Shown here: one piece after another, positions 1 to 7,312 of the stretch
Layout of the letters: every line of letters starts with the position of its first letter
Numbering within the stretch: position 1 is the stretch's first letter
Assembly (NCBI GenBank): GCA_009784635.1
Contig: WRBG01000011.1
Location: 1-22,259, forward strand
DNA: 22,259 bases
Source of the DNA: Bacteroidales bacterium
Lineage (GTDB): Bacteria; Bacteroidota; Bacteroidia; Bacteroidales; UBA932
Reading direction: 5' to 3'
The notes under the pieces: generated by a model
The model's input: the letters and a program-made list of their open reading frames with translations, nothing else
Told to the model about the DNA's origin: nothing
The model's database searches: none
Program-made: the position numbers and the translations under genes

Positions 1-312
1 AAACGCTATGGGGTTTCCATAAATGACATAGACCCTCGACACTTTGCTGTTTTAGAAGAAGATACGCAAGAAGAGAGGAGCAATGCCATGCGCAAAGAGC
101 AGTCTTACGCGGCTTTGGAACGACTGTTGGCAAGCCTGCCGGCTGACGAACAGATGCTGGTTTCGCTGTTTTATAAACAGGGACTCAACATGGAAGAGGT
201 GGCTTATATTGGCGGATTAACGCTGACCAATACTAAGGTAAAGATGCACAGAATCAGAAAGAAATTATATACGCTTTTTCAAGAGGAATACAGTGATGAA
301 ACCAATGAATAA
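1..312 (+). CDS. ECF-type RNA polymerase sigma factor, C-terminal part (5' end outside window)
   Basis: The reading frame is open from the first base and stops with TAA at 310-312, so the N-terminal part (region 2, promoter -10 recognition) lies upstream of the window. The visible 103 residues contain sigma region 4: the stretch LERLLASLPADEQMLVSLFY followed by a helix-turn-helix (MEEVAYIGGLTLTNTKVKMH) that would contact the promoter -35 element, ending in the basic helix RIRKKLY typical of ECF sigma factors. There is an internal ATG at 88, but it would cut off half of the region 4 linker and is not a credible start. The stop overlaps the start of the next gene by 17 bases, so the two are probably translated from one mRNA. 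Region 4 is clear; the regulon and trigger cannot be seen. Confidence 0.88.
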   Translation, partial: KRYGVSINDIDPRHFAVLEEDTQEERSNAMRKEQSYAALERLLASLPADEQMLVSLFYKQGLNMEEVAYIGGLTLTNTKVKMHRIRKKLYTLFQEEYSDETNE

Positions 313-739
313 TACAACGCAAGACCCTTTGCAGGATTTTTTTACGTCGGAGTGGGAAACCTCTTTGCTTGATGTTCCATCCTTGTCCCCCGATTTTTCG
401 GAAGCCGTACTTAAAAAGATTGCGGACAACAAACGACAGGAGCGGCTTTTTAACTTAGCCTGCATATTGCTTGTATCTTCCGGAATCATCGCCATGGTGG
501 TTTTTGTATATCCGGGATACAAACAATTCCCCGCCGTGGTGGCAGGAATCGCCTCATTAACGACCGGAGTAACCACGTTCATAACAGAGATAATCAGTTC
601 TTTAGGCAATATGTTCCGGTTGCAGTTAGCATCGGATTTTATCTCCATCCCCCTGTTGACCTACCTCTCCCTGCTGACCGCTGTCCTGTGGACCTTGGAT
701 GGATTGCTGAGAAAGCGCCGCGAATCCCGCTTGGAATAA
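296..739 (+). CDS. Small membrane protein coupled to the sigma factor (possible regulator)
   Basis: A 147-residue protein of no family that I recognise. The first ~50 residues are soluble and charged (acidic at first, then KKIADNKRQER). Three hydrophobic segments follow, at about residues 51-72, 78-103 and 115-137, and the protein ends in a basic tail (RKRRESRLE). I chose the ATG at 296; a GTG at 293 and an ATG at 305 are also possible. The gene starts inside the sigma factor gene and overlaps it by 17 bases, which implies coupled translation. A soluble N-terminus followed by membrane spans, next to an ECF sigma gene, resembles the layout of membrane anti-sigma factors. No recognisable anti-sigma or zinc motif is present, so that role is an inference from position only. 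Confidence 0.8.
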   Translation: MKPMNNTTQDPLQDFFTSEWETSLLDVPSLSPDFSEAVLKKIADNKRQERLFNLACILLVSSGIIAMVVFVYPGYKQFPAVVAGIASLTTGVTTFITEIISSLGNMFRLQLASDFISIPLLTYLSLLTAVLWTLDGLLRKRRESRLE

Positions 740-744
740 ATAAC

Positions 745-752
745 TAACTTTG
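745..752 (+). promoter_or_regulatory. Possible Bacteroidales -7 element for the metallophosphoesterase
   Basis: TAACTTTG matches the Bacteroidales -7 consensus TAnnTTTG exactly and lies 26 bases before the ATG at 779. No good TTTG was found 19-21 bases upstream, so this is a half match only. Confidence 0.4.
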
Positions 753-778
753 CGGGAGTAATCTTAAAACCTGTAGCG

Positions 779-2059
779 ATGAAAAATAAAACCCTGTTGT
801 TTGCCGTCCTTATATTGGGTTATATCACGACTTTGTACGCCCAACATCATCAGACCGGAGACGCCTATACCATCATCACAAATCCGGGCGAACATGCGCA
901 AACCCAAATCCGTATCAACTGGCATACCGACCTTGGAAACACCCAAAGCGTCTGCACCTATACCAAGTGCAGCGACACAGACTGGAAACAGGCTGTAACC
1001 ATTAAAGCCGACCAACAACTGTGCCTCACATTTGACAGTCTTTATTCAAAAACAGCCTCGAACGAAGATTTTTACGAAAGCGCCCGTTTTTGGCGATGCA
1101 CCGTTGAATTGGAAAACCTTGAACCCGCTACCGAATACATGTATCGGGTGGGCACAGACAACATGAGCGAAATCCGGTATTTTAAGACTGCCCCTGTTTC
1201 GGGGACGTGGAGCATGGGCATCATCGCCGATATCCACACCTATTCACCTCTGCCCAAGCGATTAGAAGCCGCTATGGAGATGGTCGGCACATTAGAGCGC
1301 TGCAACGGAAACGATTTGGACTTTATGCTGCACGTGGGCGATGTTTGCGCATGGGGCGGCAGCCATTCTTTTTGGAAGACCATGTACGCAGAACACTATT
1401 TTGCCAAATATATGTGGGCGGGAGTTAATGGAAATCACGACGATATGGCGCGGGGATACGCCAAGCAGACCAACGAATACTTTAGGTATGTAAATAATAA
1501 TCCGCTAAACGGATACGAAGGCGAAGAGGGGGTCTGCTACCACTTTACCTACGACAATGCCCTGTTTATTATGCTCAATAGCGAAAAAATGCGCGAACAG
1601 GAGGGCTTGGAGGTAGCTCAAGAATGGGTCAAAGAAGTGATTACCTCCCATCCTGCCAAGTACATCATTGTAGTTACGCACTACCAGTGGTTCTTTGGCG
1701 ACAGCGGAAGAAGCGCACAATATGAGCGTTGGAAAGAGCTGTTTGATGAATACGGCGTAGACTTGGCCATTGCCGGCAATAACCACATTTATGTCCGCAC
1801 CAACGCATTGTATCAAGGCAGCGAGACCGATGGAACAACGGGAACGGTTTATATTCAGACTCCCTCATCGGATAATGAGCGCGGAGTCGAACTCAATGAA
1901 TGGACAGACAATACCGATATCATCAAGTTCCGTTGGTCCGAAGGAGCCAACACCGTTGGCGCCATACTGATGCGTGCAGACAACGACAAACTGCATTTGA
2001 CGCTCTATGACCGCCACGGCAACAATCTTGACCAAGTAACGGTGTTGGCCAAAAGATAA
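779..2059 (+). CDS. Secreted metallophosphoesterase, purple acid phosphatase-like
   Basis: A 426-residue protein with a signal peptide (residues 1-21, cleavage near LYA-Q), so probably periplasmic or exported. Residues ~30-138 form a fibronectin-III-like domain like that at the N-terminus of purple acid phosphatases (LENLEPATEYMYRVG). The calcineurin-like domain follows with metal ligands in order: D151-x-H153, G187-D188, GNHD at 218-221, H301 in VTHYQW, and GNNH at 333-336. The last motif is normally GHxH; here its first His is Asn334. The enzyme should hydrolyse a phosphomonoester or diester, but the substrate is unknown. It begins 39 bases after the preceding membrane protein gene, with a possible -7 element in the gap. 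The next gene is separated by a strong promoter, so this is probably the end of a transcription unit. Confidence 0.88.
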   Translation: MKNKTLLFAVLILGYITTLYAQHHQTGDAYTIITNPGEHAQTQIRINWHTDLGNTQSVCTYTKCSDTDWKQAVTIKADQQLCLTFDSLYSKTASNEDFYESARFWRCTVELENLEPATEYMYRVGTDNMSEIRYFKTAPVSGTWSMGIIADIHTYSPLPKRLEAAMEMVGTLERCNGNDLDFMLHVGDVCAWGGSHSFWKTMYAEHYFAKYMWAGVNGNHDDMARGYAKQTNEYFRYVNNNPLNGYEGEEGVCYHFTYDNALFIMLNSEKMREQEGLEVAQEWVKEVITSHPAKYIIVVTHYQWFFGDSGRSAQYERWKELFDEYGVDLAIAGNNHIYVRTNALYQGSETDGTTGTVYIQTPSSDNERGVELNEWTDNTDIIKFRWSEGANTVGAILMRADNDKLHLTLYDRHGNNLDQVTVLAKR

Positions 2060-2091
2060 TTTGCACAGTATAAAAAACGGATGTACATTTG
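2060..2091 (+). promoter_or_regulatory. Strong Bacteroidales promoter for the ATPase gene
   Basis: TTTG at 2060-2063, 20 bases, then TACATTTG at 2084-2091. Both boxes and the spacing agree with the Bacteroidales consensus (TTTG, 19-21, TAnnTTTG). Transcription should start near 2096-2098, inside the palindromic repeat that begins at 2091. The promoter lies directly after the preceding gene's stop codon. Confidence 0.7.
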
Positions 2092-2119
2092 CGAAAAATT
2101 TCGTTGCGAAAAATTTCGC
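2091..2119. repeat. Tandem palindrome at the predicted transcription start
   Basis: Two copies of GCGAAAAATTTCG, at 2091-2103 and 2106-2118, are repeated with a 15-base period. Copy two is a perfect inverted repeat (GCGAAA-AA-TTTCGC, 2106-2119); copy one differs only in its last base. The array begins on the last base of the -7 box and covers the predicted start of transcription. That is where a repressor would bind, so it looks like an operator, but no binding protein is identified. Confidence 0.7.
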
Positions 2120-2148
2120 ACATATAATATTTTAAAAAATAAATTATT

Positions 2149-3237
2149 ATGACAAATCCGTTTAAATTTGGTTCGGTTGTCTCCAATGACCATTTCACCA
2201 ATAGGCAGGTGGAATTTCAAAGATTATCTCAAATCGTTGCAAGCAGTAATCATCTTGTTCTGATTGCCCCTCGCCGATTTGGCAAAACAAGTTTGGTCAA
2301 CAAGGTGGTCTCAGGTACAAACAGGCCTGTTTTATGGATGGATTTGCAGTTAGTAACCAATATTGGCGATTTTGCCACCCAACTGTTGAAGCAGCTTTTC
2401 AAGAAATATCCTTTTGAAAGGTTAAAGTATTTGGTTACCCATTTTAGGATTGTGCCTACGTTATCCATAGACCCTGCTACAAATAGCGTGGAGATTGGTT
2501 TTCATTCACATATAGATGGTTTTATTCATTTGGAAGATGTGCTGAATCTGATTGAAAAGTTGGGCGAAGAAAAAAAGCGTCCCATTGTGGTTTTTGATGA
2601 GTTTCAAGAGTTGCTGTCGTTGGGAAAATCGTTGGATAAGCGCTTACGCTCCGTGATACAGTTCCATAAAAACGTCAACTATCTGTTTCTGGGGAGCGCC
2701 GAATCGATGATGAAATATATCTTTGAAAACAAAAAGTCGCCATTCTATCACTTTGGACAGCTATGTACATTAGACAAGATTCCATACGGTGATTTTTACG
2801 CTTTTTTACACCATCGTTTTGCATCCATCACAGATAAAGCTGCCGAAGTCGCAACAGAAATATTGTCATTTTCAACCTGCCATCCCTACTACACACAACA
2901 ACTTGCATTCCACATTTGGATGGCGTTAGAGCGGAGCGCCTATTCTATAGAAGTGATAAACGAAACCATTGCAGATATTGTCTCTTTGCACGACAACGAC
3001 TTTGAACGGTTATGGAGAAGTTTCAACAACACCGACAAGAGCGTGCTGATTGAGCTTGCGTTTGAGCACATCCCTTTGAAATTGTATAAAAACACCATCG
3101 CTTCAAGCACCATGTTCAGCGCTTTGAAGCGATTGGTAGAAAAAGGTATTCTGATTAAAGCAGAAAAATACCAAATCGACGACCCGTTTTTCAGAAACTG
3201 GATTGTAAATAGGCGACTGGGGACTCCCCTGCAATAA
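2149..3237 (+). CDS. AAA/STAND-type ATPase of the archaeal-ATPase family
   Basis: A 362-residue cytosolic P-loop ATPase. The opening NPFKFGSVV...FTNRQVEFQRL is the usual N-terminus of these proteins. Walker A is APRRFGKTS (residues 40-48) and Walker B is IVVFDEFQE (about 146-154). A helical part (PYYTQQLAFHIW, about 244-255) and a C-terminal winged-helix-like region ending in DPFFRNWIVNRRL follow. Family members of this type are common, patchily distributed accessory genes in Bacteroidetes; some carry a fused nuclease domain, which this one lacks. Function is unknown. The gene has its own promoter and palindrome, and converges on the YjbQ gene with a 4-base gap. It is AT-rich: bases 2401-2460 are 33% GC by count, against 62% in 5281-5340 of a nearby core-like gene, which suggests acquisition. 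Confidence 0.88.
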   Translation: MTNPFKFGSVVSNDHFTNRQVEFQRLSQIVASSNHLVLIAPRRFGKTSLVNKVVSGTNRPVLWMDLQLVTNIGDFATQLLKQLFKKYPFERLKYLVTHFRIVPTLSIDPATNSVEIGFHSHIDGFIHLEDVLNLIEKLGEEKKRPIVVFDEFQELLSLGKSLDKRLRSVIQFHKNVNYLFLGSAESMMKYIFENKKSPFYHFGQLCTLDKIPYGDFYAFLHHRFASITDKAAEVATEILSFSTCHPYYTQQLAFHIWMALERSAYSIEVINETIADIVSLHDNDFERLWRSFNNTDKSVLIELAFEHIPLKLYKNTIASSTMFSALKRLVEKGILIKAEKYQIDDPFFRNWIVNRRLGTPLQ

Positions 3238-3241
3238 ACAG

Positions 3242-3661
3242 TTATTCCCCTATTATTTTAACCAGCACCCTTTTGCGGCGTTTTCCGTCAAATTCCCCAT
3301 AAAAGATTTGTTCCCAAGTGCCAAAATCAAGGCGACCTTTTGTTACGGCCACCACCACTTCCCGCCCCATCACCGTCCGCTTTAAATGGGCATCGGCATT
3401 ATCTTCTGCACCGTTGTGGCGATATTGGTTATAAGGCTTTTCGGGCGCTAACTTTTCGAGCCATACTTCATAATCATGATGTAAACCCGACTCGTCGTCG
3501 TTAATAAACACGCTGGCGGTAATGTGCATGGCATTGCACAGCAACAGACCTTCCTGTATGCCGCTTTCCCGCAAGCAATCCTCTACTTGGCGGGTAATGT
3601 TTACAAGCCGCCTCCGTTGCGGAATCTCAAGCCATAATTCTTTTCGGTAAGATTTCATCAT
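3242..3661 (-). CDS. yjbQ: YjbQ/UPF0047 family protein
   Basis: A 139-residue member of the YjbQ (UPF0047) family, near the usual family length of 130-140. Family landmarks: HITASVFIND (about residues 46-55), the central DNADAHLKR (about 87-95), and near the C-terminus GRLDFGTWEQI followed by E-x-DGKRRKRVLVKIIGE. E. coli YjbQ can act weakly as a thiamine-phosphate synthase in place of ThiE; the physiological role is unsettled. The start ATG at 3661 overlaps the Fic stop codon as ATGA (a second ATG follows at once), so translation should be coupled to Fic. Bases 3361-3420 are 58% GC by count, unlike the AT-rich Fic and ATPase genes on either side. Confidence 0.92.
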   Translation of the reverse strand: MMKSYRKELWLEIPQRRRLVNITRQVEDCLRESGIQEGLLLCNAMHITASVFINDDESGLHHDYEVWLEKLAPEKPYNQYRHNGAEDNADAHLKRTVMGREVVVAVTKGRLDFGTWEQIFYGEFDGKRRKRVLVKIIGE

Positions 3662-4746
3662 CTATTTCTCTCTAAAATATTCAGTAATTGCCGATTGAGG
3701 TACAATTTTTCCTTTCCCACCCTTACCGACTCCAAGAATCCGTTTTCCTCCAATGCGATTAGGTAATTCCCGACTGTCTTAGCGTTTCCAATATGTTCGT
3801 CAATCAAGTATTGGCGTTTGGTGTAGGGCAGACGGAACAAAATTTCTATTAAATCTTTGGAATAGATTTTGGGAAGTCTCTTTTTGATTTCGTCTGTGGT
3901 TTTGTCCATAGCTGTCGTAATCTTATGTAGCCGCTCCAAGCCTTGAACAGAAGTTTCCTCAGTCATATCCAACATGTACAAAATATAGTCCTCCCATTCG
4001 TTCTTTTCCGTAACATTCCGTAACCTTCGATGGTATTCTGTTTTGTTTTTGATAATGTACTCACTCAAATAGATAGCAGGAATGTTTAACAAGCCTGATA
4101 ACTTGAGGTACAGCAACAATAGTATTCTTCCCGTTCTGCCGTTCCCGTCCAAAAAGGGGTGTATGGCCTCAAACTGATAGTGCATTATCGCCATTTTAAT
4201 CAAAGGGTCAATACTGTTATCTTCATTGACAAACTTTTCCCAATTCGCCAACTTTTCACGGATGAGGGTTTCTCCGCTTGGCGGTGTGTAAATCACTTCG
4301 CCAAGCGGATTCCTCAAAGTGGTTCCGGGTATGACCCGAATAGAAGCGCTGTTTTGTTTTATACACTGAACGATTTTGACACAAAGATTGGTGGTAATAA
4401 AAGGCTTGGTTTTTAGTTGTTCCAAGCCTAACCAAAAGGCCTCTTTATAGCTCAAAACTTCTTTTGTCGCAGGATTTTCTACTTTTTTCCCCGCCACCAA
4501 CGATTTATAGAGTTCGTCGTTTGTGGTGATAATATTTTCCACTTCTGAACTTGCTTTTGCCTCCTGCAGATAAATGGTGTCCAAAAACAAGGTCGGATTT
4601 GGCAAATTTAGCAAAGCGCCATTTAGTTGTGCCAGCGCCCTGCCTGCCGAAATAACTTTGCGAAGTATGCTTTTTGTTTCAATATCGGCATTAGGAGGCA
4701 GTAACGGCAAATCGTTATACGGTCTTAAGGGGTCAAAGTGGCTCAT
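3658..4746 (-). CDS. Fic family protein with built-in inhibitory helix
   Basis: A 362-residue cytosolic protein. The Fic motif HPFLDGNGRTGR is complete at residues 196-207, with catalytic H196 and the phosphate-binding GNGR. Enzymes with this motif usually transfer AMP from ATP to a hydroxyl side chain of a target protein. The N-terminal Fic_N region carries the autoinhibitory motif SSEVEN (66-71), matching (S/T)xxxE(G/N), so this is a class II Fic. The flap region (YTPPSGET, about 153-160) and a C-terminal winged-helix-like domain (KRQYLIDEHIGNAKTVGNYL) resemble SoFic-type proteins. I chose the ATG at 4746; a TTG at 4755 would add three residues. The stop overlaps yjbQ by 4 bases. It has its own promoter, and its DNA is AT-rich (4021-4080 is 33% GC by count). 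The target is unknown. Confidence 0.93.
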   Translation of the reverse strand: MSHFDPLRPYNDLPLLPPNADIETKSILRKVISAGRALAQLNGALLNLPNPTLFLDTIYLQEAKASSEVENIITTNDELYKSLVAGKKVENPATKEVLSYKEAFWLGLEQLKTKPFITTNLCVKIVQCIKQNSASIRVIPGTTLRNPLGEVIYTPPSGETLIREKLANWEKFVNEDNSIDPLIKMAIMHYQFEAIHPFLDGNGRTGRILLLLYLKLSGLLNIPAIYLSEYIIKNKTEYHRRLRNVTEKNEWEDYILYMLDMTEETSVQGLERLHKITTAMDKTTDEIKKRLPKIYSKDLIEILFRLPYTKRQYLIDEHIGNAKTVGNYLIALEENGFLESVRVGKEKLYLNRQLLNILERNR

Positions 4747-4757
4747 GTTTTTCAAGT

Positions 4758-4786
4758 GTAAATTTTACGCTCGTTCTTGGAACGAG
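4758..4786. repeat. Two palindromes in the leader of the Fic gene
   Basis: CTCGTTC-TTG-GAACGAG (4770-4786) is a perfect 7-base inverted repeat with a 3-base loop that covers the predicted transcription start of the Fic gene. GTAAATTTTAC (4758-4768), a 5-base inverted repeat around one base, lies next to it in the leader. These could be operator sites or an RNA hairpin near the 5' end of the mRNA. There is no U-tract, so this is not a typical terminator for the upstream peptidase gene. Confidence 0.6.
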
Positions 4787-4788
4787 GG

Positions 4789-4821
4789 CAAAAATACGAA
4801 AAATTTACGCTTTATGGCAAA
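4789..4821 (-). promoter_or_regulatory. Bacteroidales promoter for the Fic-yjbQ operon
   Basis: On the minus strand TTTG (4821-4818), 21 bases, then TATTTTTG (4796-4789) matches the consensus in both boxes and spacing. Transcription would begin near 4782, about 36 bases before the ATG at 4746. The spacer holds CGAAAAATTTACGC (4797-4810, plus strand), similar to the repeat at the ATPase promoter. Confidence 0.65.
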
Positions 4822-4827
4822 AGCTCA

Positions 4828-7275
4828 TCAGTTATTATTCAGCTCCGCCATATCCACCGAATCACGATAATCCCCCAGCAAGTAGCGGCTGAAGTAGTCG
4901 GCCATTTTCCAGAAGAAATATTCGGTCATATCCCCAAAGCCGTGGCGTTGGCCGGGCAGGATAAGCATGTCAAAGCGTTTGTTGGCGCGGATTAAGGCAT
5001 CTACCACACGCATGGTATTGGCGGGATGGACATTGTTGTCAATGTCGCCGTGAATCAGCAAGAGCCGTCCTTTTAGATTTTTAGCCAATTCTGAATTTTT
5101 CTTGATGTTGTACACAAAGGTGGTGTCGCCTTTATCCGATATGTTTTCTTGAACGCCGTGGTGCTTCTCGCTCCACCAGCGGTTGTAGATGTTGTTTTCG
5201 TGGTTGCCGGCACAGGAAACGGCTACTTTATAAAAGTCCGTATAGGTGAGGATGGCGGCGGTGGACATGAATCCTCCTCCGGAGTGCCCATGGATGCCCA
5301 CGCGGGTAATATCCATAAAGGGATGGCGGGCGGCAAGACGCTCGGCGGCTACCTTTTGGTCTTCCAATCCATAGTCGCGCAGGTTTCCGTAGCCATAGTT
5401 GTGGTACCATTTAGAGCGGTTGGGATGGCCTCCGCGGTTGCCCACGGTCATCACTACAAAGCCCATTTGAGCCAAGCGGTCTACGCGGTCCATTCCTCTG
5501 CTCCAAGCGTATACGGTAGCTTCGGTTTGAGGTCCCGGATAAACATACTGGACAATGGGATAGCGGGCGGTAGAGTCAAAGTCGTAGGGTTTGTACAGTA
5601 CGCCATAGAGGTCGGTAATGCCGTCTCCGGCCTTTACGGTAAAGGGTTCGGGGAACTTATAGCCCGCTTCAAAAAGAAGGCTCAAGTCGGCGGTTTCCAA
5701 TTGGGCCAAGACCCTCCCGTTGGCGTTATAAAGGGCGGTTTGAGGCGCCGTATTTACACGGGAATAGTTGGCAATAAAGTATTTGTTATTGTCGCTGGGA
5801 CTGATGCTAAAGGTAAAGTCTCCGGGCGTAAGCAGGGTAATGCCTGTGCCGTCTAACTTGGCTTTGTAGAGGTGCTGGTAATAAGGATTTATTCCCTGCT
5901 CCCGACCGCATGCGGTAAAGAAAACGGTACGGGTCGCCTCATCCACACCTAAGATGCGCTCTACGTGAAAAGGCCCCGAAGTAATGGCGTTTTTAAGATT
6001 GCCCTCTCCGTCATAGAGATAAAGATGCGCCCAACCTGTGCGTTCCGACCACTGTATAAACTCCCTGCCGTTATTGACCAATTGGAGGGGTCTGGTTTCT
6101 ACGTATGTATTGAGGCGTTCTTCTACCAAGACCTTAACGCTGTCCGAGGCGATGTCTACGGCGCAAATGTCAATCCGTTTGAGGTCGCGGCTGGTGCGGG
6201 TAATATAAAAGCGTTCGGGCGTCCCTAACCATTTAGAGGGACGAATATCGTCAAAACGATCCTTTTCCAAAATAGGTTCATAGGAGATAGCTATTTCTTG
6301 GTCTTTGAATGCCGATATCTTAATGGCTTTAAAAGTAGAGTCTTTAAACGAATAGACCAACAAGTGATTTTGGGGCGCTTCGGCCTCTCCCGGCATGTGG
6401 TATTTGTAGTTTTCCAATACGGGGCGCGGCTGCTTGAGTACGTCAATTACCCAAAAATCTTTTACCTCGCGCTCGTCTCGCTTAACCAACGCAAAGCCGG
6501 AACCGTCCGGAGACCATGCAATGCGGGCCGGATAACGTCTTTCTATGTCTGCTTTTTCGGGATAAAGCGAAGTGGGGCCGCCTCCGTAGCCAAAAAACTT
6601 AATCCCGTCTTCAGTAATCCGATGCTCTACAATAGTGCTGTCTTTGTCGTTTTTACGCGCTTTTTCAAAATTTTCGCGATTCATGTAATAAAGGTCAAAG
6701 TTGCGGGAAAAAACCACCATTTGTCCGTCCGGAGAAAAGCTGGCCCAAGAGGGAATGGTTTTTTCTTTTTCAAATCCCTCGATATTGGTGAGCCTGTTGT
6801 TGCGGAAGTCATAGCTGAAACCAAAAACTTTTTTCTCTTTTCTGGCTCTGCCGGTGGTTTCGTCTTTGACTTCAATATCAATAGTGCTGGTGATTTCAAA
6901 GGTAACGGTGGTTTCGTCTTTGATTTTGAAGTTTTGAATGGGGAGGTTTTGCGCATCAAACGGGTCTTTTACAATCTCCGTAACCTGCGCGGCCATGACC
7001 GCAGGGTCAAAAAGCAGACGTTTGGAGCCGGTAGCGGCGTCCACAAGGTACCAGTTCTTTCCGGCAGGAGTTTCATAGGTGTAGATAAAGCGGTCCGAAT
7101 TTTTAAACCATATAGGAGTTACCGATGTGGAGAACACCATTTTATTCACCCTCTTGGGAGAAAAACGCGCAGCCAGCTCATAATTTGCAACGGCATGAGG
7201 CTGGTTAAACAGATTTTGGGCGTATGCTACACTGCATATCAGCAGGATGCCCATCAAAAAAATAGATTTTCGCAT
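4828..7275 (-). CDS. Secreted S9 family peptidase (dipeptidyl peptidase IV-like)
   Basis: An 815-residue protein with a signal peptide (residues 1-19, ending SVAYA-Q), so exported, probably to the periplasm. Residues ~50-560 form the beta-propeller (DPP IV N-terminal) domain, with WSPDGSGFALV and SFSPDGQMVVFS blades. Residues ~590-805 form the alpha/beta-hydrolase domain with the expected triad: Ser665 in GHSGGG, Asp746 in HGDIDNNVH, and His778 in GQRHGF. It should remove short peptides from the N-termini of oligopeptides, probably after proline or a similar residue, as part of peptide scavenging; this specificity is inferred from the family. The ATG at 7275 fits the signal peptide. It lies 37 bases after the YfcE-like gene, with no promoter match in the gap, so it is likely the last gene of that operon. 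Confidence 0.93.
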   Translation of the reverse strand: MRKSIFLMGILLICSVAYAQNLFNQPHAVANYELAARFSPKRVNKMVFSTSVTPIWFKNSDRFIYTYETPAGKNWYLVDAATGSKRLLFDPAVMAAQVTEIVKDPFDAQNLPIQNFKIKDETTVTFEITSTIDIEVKDETTGRARKEKKVFGFSYDFRNNRLTNIEGFEKEKTIPSWASFSPDGQMVVFSRNFDLYYMNRENFEKARKNDKDSTIVEHRITEDGIKFFGYGGGPTSLYPEKADIERRYPARIAWSPDGSGFALVKRDEREVKDFWVIDVLKQPRPVLENYKYHMPGEAEAPQNHLLVYSFKDSTFKAIKISAFKDQEIAISYEPILEKDRFDDIRPSKWLGTPERFYITRTSRDLKRIDICAVDIASDSVKVLVEERLNTYVETRPLQLVNNGREFIQWSERTGWAHLYLYDGEGNLKNAITSGPFHVERILGVDEATRTVFFTACGREQGINPYYQHLYKAKLDGTGITLLTPGDFTFSISPSDNNKYFIANYSRVNTAPQTALYNANGRVLAQLETADLSLLFEAGYKFPEPFTVKAGDGITDLYGVLYKPYDFDSTARYPIVQYVYPGPQTEATVYAWSRGMDRVDRLAQMGFVVMTVGNRGGHPNRSKWYHNYGYGNLRDYGLEDQKVAAERLAARHPFMDITRVGIHGHSGGGFMSTAAILTYTDFYKVAVSCAGNHENNIYNRWWSEKHHGVQENISDKGDTTFVYNIKKNSELAKNLKGRLLLIHGDIDNNVHPANTMRVVDALIRANKRFDMLILPGQRHGFGDMTEYFFWKMADYFSRYLLGDYRDSVDMAELNNN

Positions 7276-7312
7276 AGTTTTTATTTTAAGTTATTTGTTT
7301 ATAATCAATTCA

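Noticed and set aside
265..648. Open frame on the minus strand across the sigma factor/membrane protein junction
   Set aside because: The plus-strand genes here are supported by a sigma region 4 and clear membrane spans, while this frame has no motif.
3219..3229. GGGGACTCCCC inverted repeat at the end of the ATPase gene as a terminator
   Set aside because: The stem is four bases, lies within the coding region and has no T-tract after it.
5149..5856. Open frame of 235 codons on the plus strand inside the S9 peptidase
   Set aside because: It is antisense to the catalytic domain, low in complexity, and has no domain or promoter.
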